Below are positions 41,474 to 50,300 of a DNA stretch of 64,000 nucleotides, one piece after another (within the stretch, counting starts at the first letter, position 1; each line of letters opens with the position of its first letter). The translations under genes and the position numbers were made by a program. The notes under the pieces are model-generated. The model saw only the letters and a program-made list of their open reading frames with translations. It was not told the DNA's origin and searched no databases. Location of the stretch: NCBI GenBank assembly GCA_029448655.1, contig JACCLO010000018.1:186001-250000 (forward strand), written 5' to 3'. This DNA comes from Wolfiporia cocos. Its lineage: Eukaryota > Basidiomycota > Agaricomycetes > Polyporales > Phaeolaceae.

Positions 41474-42775
41474 TAGTGTTGAGAGGTCCGGTCCGGTCCG
41501 GTCTTTTACCTCTGTGAAGTGGGACCGAGGACCAGGACCAGGACCGGACCGACTTCAGTACCCCAGGACCGGACCAAGACCGATACAGGACCGGACCACG
41601 GTCCTGATTCGGTCCTGGGACTGGTCCGGACCGGTCCAGGACCGCAGACTGTGCAATATAATGATAATATCAGAGAGTGCTCAAGATGATGCACCCAACA
41701 AGAATAACAATGTATCTACATACTTTACAAGGAATCCCAGTGAATAGAGTCACCTGTAGTGCCCTCTTCATTGTCCTCCTAAAACATCTCAGCTTCATCC
41801 TCCTGAATAAGGATGTACATCAGGAAAAAATCGGTCAGGTACCAGTGATACATTGCTTACCCCCTGATCTGTAGAGCTCTGTAGCACCACATATCAGGCA
41901 GTAGCATGGTAGCAGTGGTAACTTACTCAGGTTTTCCCTGATGTAATCATCAAGCACATACCCGACATCCTCAACAGCTTCCGAATTGGTGCACAAAAAG
42001 CCCACAATCCTATCAGCCCAATGGCTCTGCAAACATTCAATCCACTCAAATACATTAGCCCCCAAGCAGGAGTAGCAGCCAGTGGAAACCTCTTTGGCCT
42101 GAGAAAAGAGACATTCACATGCCACTGAGGATTCGGGTATGGGCAGAATATCCAACACCATTCATCCAAAAGTAGGGTATACATTGTGATGTTTCTATAA
42201 GACTTATTATAAGTGTGCAGCATCAATATACTTGATGAACAATATGCCACACACTGAGCCTCATCATTTTGCCCAACTTACTATATACTCAGTGAGTCTC
42301 TTGCTATCCAAAAGCTTGCTCGCAATTGCACAATTAGCCTGCAACCCACTCAGCATTGCTGCACCATTGCAGCACCAGCAGCTGCAGACCTCTAGTTACA
42401 ACATTCTCTGCCTTACAAACCTGAACTACTCTCACAGTCCAAATGGGGTATTGTACATCCAGCCAATGTATAATTTGATAAAATAAAGCAGGGTAGAAGT
42501 CGAGAACATGTCATATATGCAAACAAATGATCCAACAGATTCTTGAATAATATGTTGTATGTTACATTAGGCAAATAGCAGTATTGATAAGCATGCCTAA
42601 GGCCAGCTTTGAGACCGGTCCTGGACCGGTTATGACCGGTCCTGGCCGGTCCTCACAAAGTTCACTATGTGCAGGGACTGGGACCGGACCGGACCGTTAA
42701 TCGGTCCTATCCAGTCCTGGTCCCGGTCCTGTCCTTGGTCCTCAGCGGTCCCTAGGACAGGACCTCACAACACTA
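41474..42775 (-). mobile_element. hAT transposon relic with GGTCCGG subterminal repeats
   Basis: The left end TAGTGTTGAGAGGTCC and the right end GGACCTCACAACACTA are inverted repeats matching at 15 of 16 positions. The 8-bp flanks CGTACAAT and CATACAAT match at 7 of 8, the hAT duplication length. Both ends carry dense arrays of GGTCC(G/T)G and its complement (41488-41645 and 42610-42770). Between them, minus-strand 41835-42161 encodes a hAT dimerisation segment (LPIPESSVACECLFSQAKE). The rest of the transposase is missing or unreadable. Confidence 0.8.
41835..42161 (-). pseudogene. hAT transposase C-terminal dimerisation fragment
   Basis: The segment ILPIPESSVACECLFSQAKE followed by a Trp-containing helix (WIECLQSHWAD) is the conserved hAT C-terminal dimerisation domain that closes the transposase fold. 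The catalytic acids and BED finger are absent. It lies inside the relic bounded by hAT-type inverted repeats. Confidence 0.75.
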
Positions 42776-42916
42776 CATACAATTGCGGAGCGCACGAGCT
42801 GCTCACCAGAGCCTCGCCTCCACAGGCCCCAAAGTAGCATCTGTGATACTTAATTTGAGAGCCAGCATTTGCCGTTCTCCGTGGTCTGATTGCCTTGTGC
42901 AATGAGAATGGAGTTG

Positions 42917-44513
42917 TGTCACATGCCAATTTCAAGGCCTAGTAGAACACCCTAGGTTGACACCCTACTCACACCTATGCACACTACGGCACTCCTCCCG
43001 AGCCCAGCTGGAACCATACGGCAACACTAGTAGAAGCCCTCCGATGTACAGAACACTATGGGCACTAGCAGGCCACCAGCAGTCCAACCCTTACACACGT
43101 CCAAGTCCCGGCAGCTAGAACCACAACACTGCCTAGCCCATACACCCAGAGTCATGAGCCACTCTAGGAACCACTGACGAAGCTAGCCCAGCAGTAACCC
43201 CTGAACCAACAGGTTTACCAGCCACCGTACATACACTAGTCGTCAACTAGAGCACCGACCTACATTAACACGTGACCTAAATACTACACCTGATGCCTCG
43301 CATCCCTACACCACGGTGTCACAAGAATTTCCTAGTATTTACTACTATTTTTTCCTATTTTCTATGAATTATTCTACGGTTTATACGTCTACCTAGAGCT
43401 TAAGTGGTTTATAAGTGGTTGATAACTATTCGTTACATACAAGCCGAATGATGGCCACGTTATCTCCCGTAGCGACGGTATCTAATCAACGGTAGTTCCT
43501 GTAACAATCACATGTCTATATGTTAGCCAATCGGACGTCTCATCCAAGCCACGTCATAACCATTAGATCAGCGGACCGGCGTTTGGTCACGCCCCTAGCT
43601 GACTGATGAATTGCGCACATACTGCTATTCGCACGGCCTACACCGCATACCTATATCCCGGTATTGATCGGCATATGTATTTACTTGTAATTACTAAGTA
43701 CTTAGGTATCCGAGGACTTGTACATATGGATTGGGATAGTTAGCTTATGTAATAAGACTGTTAGGGGTCTTATATAACATGTATATATACTACGATAACT
43801 GAGCATCAAAACCTCAGTTCTATTCATTGCATTAGCACTTCGAGTTAACAACTCATCGCACCTCGCTCTACTCTGCTTTACAAGTTCTTGTCTACTCGAC
43901 AACCTCAAAGCTATCACATAACCAGCACCCTCAAAGCTTATAGTCATAAGTGAGTAGTCTTGTGTCACATGGACATTCGCCATTACTGGCATAGACATTC
44001 TACCATACACTTTACACACCCTGGCCTACAAGGACACCAGCCAGGGGAACACCCATAATGCTCTGCACGACTGAGAACCCTAGCAGTCACAGAGCACCTT
44101 ATACTGATCGTAGCCGATCACGCTCGATCACCTCACAGACTTATGGACTTAGAACCCTGCCATTACTGACAGCACCCAATTGATGAGAACCACCAATCGT
44201 AACCGACTGATTGGCAATCCCTTTGATCCAAACCCCTTACGCTATGTCGCCATGGACATCTCGCATACACCAGCGCCCCAATGCCATTACCGGCACGTAG
44301 CTCCTTAGCCAGTCATATACCCATACATAGATGCCTCTGAGCCCCCATACCCACAAACATGTACAAACAGTAGAATAGGTTATATACGGCCAACAGTCTT
44401 GAGCGTAACCTCAGACTTGTCTAGGCCTTTGACAGCTAGTAGTCCCAGACCAGGAAGGCACCTTTGTGCGAGCCCCCTTCCCCTGGTTGAGTGCTAGTTT
44501 GTTGCTTGTGTCA
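42917..44513 (+). repeat. Long-form solo LTR (941 bp without the insert), TSD AGTTG
   Basis: It runs from TGTCACATGCC to CTTGTGTCA with perfect AGTTG duplications (42912-42916, 44514-44518). It is interrupted by the LTR at 43317-43967. Confidence 0.85.
43317..43967 (+). repeat. Nested solo LTR (651 bp), TSD CACGG/CATGG
   Basis: It runs from TGTCACAAGAATTTCC to CTTGTGTCA with flanks matching at 4 of 5 positions. It is a close relative of the LTR at 37423 (same 5' 40 bases and TATA block ATGTATATATACTA). Confidence 0.85.
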
Positions 44514-44759
44514 AGTTGTCTATGATCACACATGTGTGACATAGAGAATGTTTGTAGCGGGCCATGCTGGAACCGGTGCTACCTTATTATACTTAGGAGG
44601 ATTAATTATATTATATATAGGATTACTTATAGATGGCGGCTGATCCCCAGTGAAAGTCCCACATATCCTTAAGATACCTGTAAATACCAGAAAATATAAA
44701 ATCATACCATTGAGATACCAATTTTCACCACAATGATATCAAAAGCTAAATGCCAAGAG

Positions 44760-45405
44760 TGTTACGGTTATTTTGAATTTTCGAACGCTGGCATAACTCA
44801 CCACTGGGTGAATACGATACAGGGACTTGTTGCACAACCAACTGCCCTGGCTACTCGTGACTCTACTGGGCGCATCCCCGGTTGTACTAGTCGATAGGGC
44901 TCGGTCCATCTTTGGCAGATCCAACCCTGTCACCGTTTCATGTCCATCGTTTATTAGCTGACAGACGGCGTTCAACCGCCATCATTCCTATCTATCGTCT
45001 CAGATATATCACTCCATACTTATCAGACGTTTGGGACTATAGCGTAGATAGTATCGGTGACATCTGGGACAGACATGACCTCGGAAACTTAACGTAGTAT
45101 ATAAACTCATGTACTTACTGTCGAGGCTCTTCAGCTTGACCTTGTTGTACAAACAAGAAGTCTTATACTCGTTCTCAAACGTAGGAAACTACGCTCAGTA
45201 TTTTTCACTCAAGCAATCGAACGACTAAGTCCTCGAAATTATATCCTCTAACGCGTATTGGATATTAACCGATCTCCTAAGGACTTCACTTAGGACCCGA
45301 AGGCATCTAACGAGTATTTGCCTTGCATACGGCTGCGTGCCTACGTGCAGAAGAACGATTTATATTCGCGACTCGAATATACGAACGGGTATTCGACCCG
45401 TAACA
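44760..45405 (+). repeat. 5' LTR of copy 2, short form (646 bp)
   Basis: It has TGTTACGG/CCGTAACA ends and lacks the 57-bp block. On reading, it differs from the copy 1 3' LTR by about one base (GCCTTCGGG against GCCTTTGGG). TATATAAA is at 45098-45105. Confidence 0.95.
45098..45143 (+). promoter_or_regulatory. Core promoter and predicted RNA start of copy 2
   Basis: TATATAAA at 45098-45105 is followed about 35 bases later by AGCTTGACCTT (45133-45143), the exact complement of the priming site. In Tf1-type elements the RNA 5' end is the primer, so transcription should begin at or just before 45133. Confidence 0.65.
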
Positions 45406-45406
45406 G

Positions 45407-45417
45407 AAGGTCAAGCT
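45407..45417 (+). other. Self-priming site of copy 2
   Basis: AAGGTCAAGCT starts one base after the 5' LTR and pairs over 11 nt with 45133-45143. The length and position match the Tf1 self-priming mechanism, in which the RNA's own 5' end is cut and used as primer. Confidence 0.7.
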
Positions 45418-45439
45418 TATCACTCCCTCACCTACCACG

Positions 45440-47296
45440 GTGCAAGGGCATATGATATTTGGACCAGAATTCCCAGCACGACTGATTGAACTCTTGCCCG
45501 AGGACATTCAGGGAGTCTACAGACTCAACCGATACGAGTGGACTGACACCATTGGAGCCTTCCGTAACCGCGGAGGAATTGTTGTCATCCCCAGAGAAGA
45601 TAGGGCATCGAAGTGGGTACAAGTATACCCCTCCGCAGGAACGACTGCTTGGGAAATAACGTGTGAAGCGTTCGAACGATTCGGAGAAATCCCTCCGATG
45701 TCAACCGCGACGTTGACCGAAAACGAAACCATCAACAGAACCTCCGATGCCGATGGAAATACGAATCAGCCTTCGGGCGCCACAGGAATGGCAGGAATTG
45801 AGCGCATCGGAGATGATGGGAGAAATCCTGGAAACCTTACAGGAACAGATAACAGCCAGACCGGAGGACAGGACCCTCCAGGATTTATATCTGCTTTTGC
45901 GCAGAGTGGGATTGGGTCTATGGCTGGAGGAACAGACCTCTTTGGAAACCCCCCACAGAACGCACCCGGAATGGGTAGCGGAGGAAATCCGTCTTGGACT
46001 AGCCCAAGCGGAGGAATGGGAACGACAAACCCAGGAACCTGGCCTTCAGGCCTATTTGGACGAACCTCCGCAGGTACAAGCGGAGGAGGATTGGGAGGAA
46101 ACTTCGAACTCGGGGGAGGAAATGCCCCCCCTCCTGGAGGATTCGGAGGAGGAACCCCCGCGAACCTCGGAGGAGGAAACCCTGGAGGAGGAAACCCAGG
46201 GAACCCCGGAGGAAATCCAGGAAACCCGGGTGGAGGATACCCGGGAGGAGGAGGACCCCCGGGAGGCCCTCCACCACCGAATGCGCCGCAGCCTCAACCT
46301 CCGGCGCCGAACCCGTACTATCGACCCCCGATGATAAAGATCAACCCCCCAGACGTATTCGACGGGGAACGATCCGACATGCAGAACTTCATAAACCAGT
46401 GCAATTCCTGGTTTACGATGTACGAAACGTCGTTCCAAAATGACGTTCAAAGAGTGATCTTTATCCTCTCTTATATTTCGAACAAGGGGAAGACGGGCCA
46501 ATGGAAACAGAACTATCATCGGGTTTATACAAACCCCCTGACGAAACGATTCTTCCCGCCTAGTCTCGCACAATTCGATGCAGACTTTCAGAAGGCCTTC
46601 GGAGCCATCGAAGAGGTACAGAAGGCGCGGAAGAAAATCCTGGAAGTAGCCCAGGACAGAAAGGACATCGATGATTATATCACCGAATTCAACAACTTGG
46701 CCGGAAAGGCCCAGTACGATCGATACAGCGCGGACGGAAACGCGTTGCTCATAACCCTCTTCGAGAAAGGGTTACCCGAACACACGACCCGATACATCAT
46801 CGGTGTACGGCCGCTGCCGGCGACCATTGACGAATGGCAGTCCGCTGCCTCGTACTATGAAAATACGTACAAGATATTCTTGAAACGGGATAAACCGTTT
46901 GTCAAGAAAAAGGCTTGGCAAGCCTCGAACCAGAATAACGGACGCACTAGTGCCCCACAGACAACCACACCGAAAGATCCGAATGCGATGGATGTAGATC
47001 GAATGACCACCCAGGAAAGGGACGATCACATCAAGAAGGGGAAGTGCTTCACCTGTCATCAGCCAGGGCATATGTCGCGAGACTGCCCGAAGAGGCCAAG
47101 GAAGCCAGCCCGCCCTAGGCGGACTACTCGAAAGACCGAAGAAGAAGAGGCCGAGCAGGAAGCTCGCATCGAAGAAGTCTCTGAGGAAGAGACTGAATAC
47201 GTCACCGCGAACAGAGCGGTCACAGCGATTAGGGCCCTGAAAGCCAAGAACCCCGAGCTCCTAGCACGGCTTGTAGAAGAACAGGATTTTGCCTAG
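45440..47296 (+). CDS. gag: Gag polyprotein, copy 2
   Basis: 618 aa, identical in sequence to the gag of copy 1. A Gly/Pro-rich middle is followed by the gag domain, then the CCHC knuckle and an acidic end. Four T at 47287-47290 precede the stop TAG (47294-47296) by one codon. A -1 slip on this run reads FCLGGKPTVLPSEKAA and joins the pol frame without a stop. Confidence 0.93.
   Translation: MQGHMIFGPEFPARLIELLPEDIQGVYRLNRYEWTDTIGAFRNRGGIVVIPREDRASKWVQVYPSAGTTAWEITCEAFERFGEIPPMSTATLTENETINRTSDADGNTNQPSGATGMAGIERIGDDGRNPGNLTGTDNSQTGGQDPPGFISAFAQSGIGSMAGGTDLFGNPPQNAPGMGSGGNPSWTSPSGGMGTTNPGTWPSGLFGRTSAGTSGGGLGGNFELGGGNAPPPGGFGGGTPANLGGGNPGGGNPGNPGGNPGNPGGGYPGGGGPPGGPPPPNAPQPQPPAPNPYYRPPMIKINPPDVFDGERSDMQNFINQCNSWFTMYETSFQNDVQRVIFILSYISNKGKTGQWKQNYHRVYTNPLTKRFFPPSLAQFDADFQKAFGAIEEVQKARKKILEVAQDRKDIDDYITEFNNLAGKAQYDRYSADGNALLITLFEKGLPEHTTRYIIGVRPLPATIDEWQSAASYYENTYKIFLKRDKPFVKKKAWQASNQNNGRTSAPQTTTPKDPNAMDVDRMTTQERDDHIKKGKCFTCHQPGHMSRDCPKRPRKPARPRRTTRKTEEEEAEQEARIEEVSEEETEYVTANRAVTAIRALKAKNPELLARLVEEQDFA
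45747..46334 (+). CDS. Overlapping +1-frame ORF in gag, copy 2
   Basis: 195 aa, identical to the overlapping frame in copy 1. It has an ordered-looking helical first half, then a Glu-rich tail produced by shifted GGA codons. Conservation between such recent copies is not evidence of selection. Confidence 0.35.
   Translation: MPMEIRISLRAPQEWQELSASEMMGEILETLQEQITARPEDRTLQDLYLLLRRVGLGLWLEEQTSLETPHRTHPEWVAEEIRLGLAQAEEWERQTQEPGLQAYLDEPPQVQAEEDWEETSNSGEEMPPLLEDSEEEPPRTSEEETLEEETQGTPEEIQETRVEDTREEEDPREALHHRMRRSLNLRRRTRTIDPR
47287..47296 (+). promoter_or_regulatory. Candidate -1 frameshift site between gag and pol
   Basis: GATTTTGCCTAG: in the gag frame GAT TTT GCC TAG; slipping back one base on the T run gives TTT TGC CTA. 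The pol frame is open across the overlap. It is not a canonical X XXY YYZ heptamer, so a downstream structure or a different shift point is possible. Confidence 0.45.
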
Positions 47297-47385
47297 GAGG
47301 GAAGCCCACGGTCTTACCCTCCGAGAAAGCAGCGCATGTAATTACCTCATTCGAGAAGAATCGATCCCTCTTCATCCCGGTAATC

Positions 47386-50300
47386 ATGACGCTGGCAAAA
47401 CCCGTGAAGTGCAATGCACTAATCGACTCAGGAGCGATGTCGAACCTGATCCACAGCAGAGTGGTAGAAAAATACAAGGTGCCCACGCAACCCTTGAAGA
47501 ACCCGATCATCGTCAAAAATGTTGACGGAACAGAAAATAAAGATGGGCGAATAGACCGAGAAGCCACCATACTACTACGATATCCGAAGACCCAGAAAAC
47601 GCGAAAAGTCCGATTCCTAGTAGGATCAATCGGAACAGAGAATATGATTCTAGGGTATGGATGGCTAAAAGACGAAAACCCCACAATCGACTGGAAGGAC
47701 CAAACAGTCGATGTACGATCAATACTAGGGGCAGAAGAAAAGAAACAGGAAGCCACGATCCGGATGGATACGGTGGAGATGGTAGTTGCCCCAGAAGGGA
47801 AAATTCCAACAAGGGGGACCCAAGAAGCTGCGGGGTATGATCTTTACGCCGCAGAAGAAACCGAGATTCCCGCCGGAGGATGGAAACTCGTCTCCACAGG
47901 AATAAAAATGAAGATCCCGAAAGGATCGTATGGAAGACTGGCCGGACGATCAGGCAACACCCTCAGACACGGATTGGTAGTACAAGCCGGAATCATAGAC
48001 TCGGACTACCGAGGAGACGTCGGAGCCATCGTCTTCAACTACTCAGACAAAGCGCATAGAATTATCCCAGGCATGCGAATAGCCCAGATAATTTTCGAAC
48101 GACACCTCACCCCCGACATCTTAGAGGTCGAAGACCTAGATGAAACAGAACGAGGAGAGAAAGGGTTCGGATCCACGGACCAGCCAGAAGAAACAGCGCA
48201 GCGGCTCTATACTCCCGAAGAATACGAAGCGATCCGACGCTTCGCAAAAGATAACCCGAAGATCATAGGAAAAAAAGGGGAGACGCGAAAGAAGTTCCGA
48301 ACAAAGATACAAATCATCAACGCTGTCAGGAAAGCGCTAACAAAATCCCAGGAATTCGCACAAAAAACCCCCGAACCAGAACGAACGATTGAGGAGATGG
48401 TCCCGAAGCACCTACTGGACTTCGCCAAGGTGTTCAGTAAAGAGTCCGCAGCAGCGTTCCCCCCATCAAGACCATGGGACCACGCAATCGAATTAAAACC
48501 CGATTTCGTGCCGAAAGACTGCAAAGTCTATGCACTCTCGCCTAAAGAGCAACAGGCACTGGACGAATTCCTAAAAGAAAACTTGGCCAAGGGATTCATA
48601 GTCCCCTCAAAATCCCCGATGGCGTCACCATTCTTTTTCGTCCCAAAGAAAGACAGCGGCCTACGACCCTGTCAAGATTATCGATATCTGAACGAAGGGA
48701 CGATAAAAAACGTCTATCCCTTGCCACTGATCTCAGAGCTCCTGGAAAAGCTAAAAGGAGCAAAGATTTTCACAAAAATGGACCTTAGAGCGGGATACAA
48801 CAACGTGCGAATCAAAAAGGGAGACGAATGGAAAGCGGCCTTCAAAACAAACCGAGGGTTGTACGAGCCCACAGTTATGTTTTTTGGATTGTGCAATGCA
48901 CCCGGGACCTTTCAGGCAATGATGAACGAAATCCTGAAAGAAGAAATCCTCGAAGGATGGGTGCTTGTTTATATGGACGACATCCTCATTTTCTCAGAAG
49001 ACGAGAAAATACACAAGGAACGGGAACGGCGGATCCTTCAGAGATTGGTGGACAACCATCTCTTTGTGAAACCCGAGAAATGTGCCTTCGGCGTCGACAG
49101 AGTCGAATTTCTGGGGCTGGTCATCACCCCAGGAAATATCCAAATGGACCCAGCAAAACTCAACGGAATTAAAGAGTGGCCGACCCCCCGAAATCTCAAG
49201 GAAGTCAGATCCTTCCTAGGATTTGCGAACTTCTACCGGAAATTTATCGATCACTACTCAACGCACGACCGACCCCTGGTAGATCTCACGAAAACGGTCA
49301 CAGGGACAGGATTCCAGTGGACGGATAAAGAACAAAAGGCGTTCGACTTCATGAAGCAGGCATTCACAGCGGCGCCCGCACTAGGAACGCCAGACAAAGA
49401 GAAACCGTTCATCCTCGAAACAGACGCATCTCAGTTTGCCACAGGGGCAGTGCTAAAACAGACAGATGAAACGGGGCGTGAACGGCCAGTGGGATATCTC
49501 TCACAATCCCTGACATCCACAGAACGGAACTACGAAATCTACGATCGCGAACTACTCGGAATAGTCCGAGCACTAGAAGAATGGTGGCACCTGTTAGAAG
49601 GAGCACCGCATCGGATCTTGATCCGAAGCGATCATCAGAACCTGACGTACTGGAGAAGCGCACAGCGCCTAAATCGGCGACAAGCGAGATGGCACCTATT
49701 CCTTTCGCAATTCGACCTGAAATTACAACACGTCCCCGGAAGAAAACTGGTCATGGCCGACACACTTTCTAGGCTGTATCACCTTGACGAAAGTAACGAA
49801 GACAACGAGGGAATAACCATGATTCCAGACGAGCTCGTAGTCCATGCGATCCAGATCCCGATCATTGATCGAATCAAAAGCGCCAACAATCGAGATGAAT
49901 CTGCGGAACAGGCGATCCGCGCCCTGGGAGGCACGGACGAGTTCCCCGCGAAAACCGTCGCAGATGATTGGCAGCAAACAGACGGAATATTGCTCTACAA
50001 AGGCAGGATGTACGTGCCAAAAGATGAGGGTCTTCGACGGGACGTCATCTCAAAATACCACGACTCGATCCCGGCTGGACACCCTGGGATCTGGGGTACG
50101 ACGATACAGGTTACGACCCACTTCTGGTGGCCCGACATGAGAACAATGATAGCGGAATATGTCCGGGGCTGTGCAATCTGTCAACAGATGAAACCTGATA
50201 GAAACCCGCTAAAACCCCCTTTACAACCAATACCGACACGAGAGGACGCCCTCCCATTCTCACAGTGCTCGGTTGATTTTGTCACCGACCTGCCGAGAGT

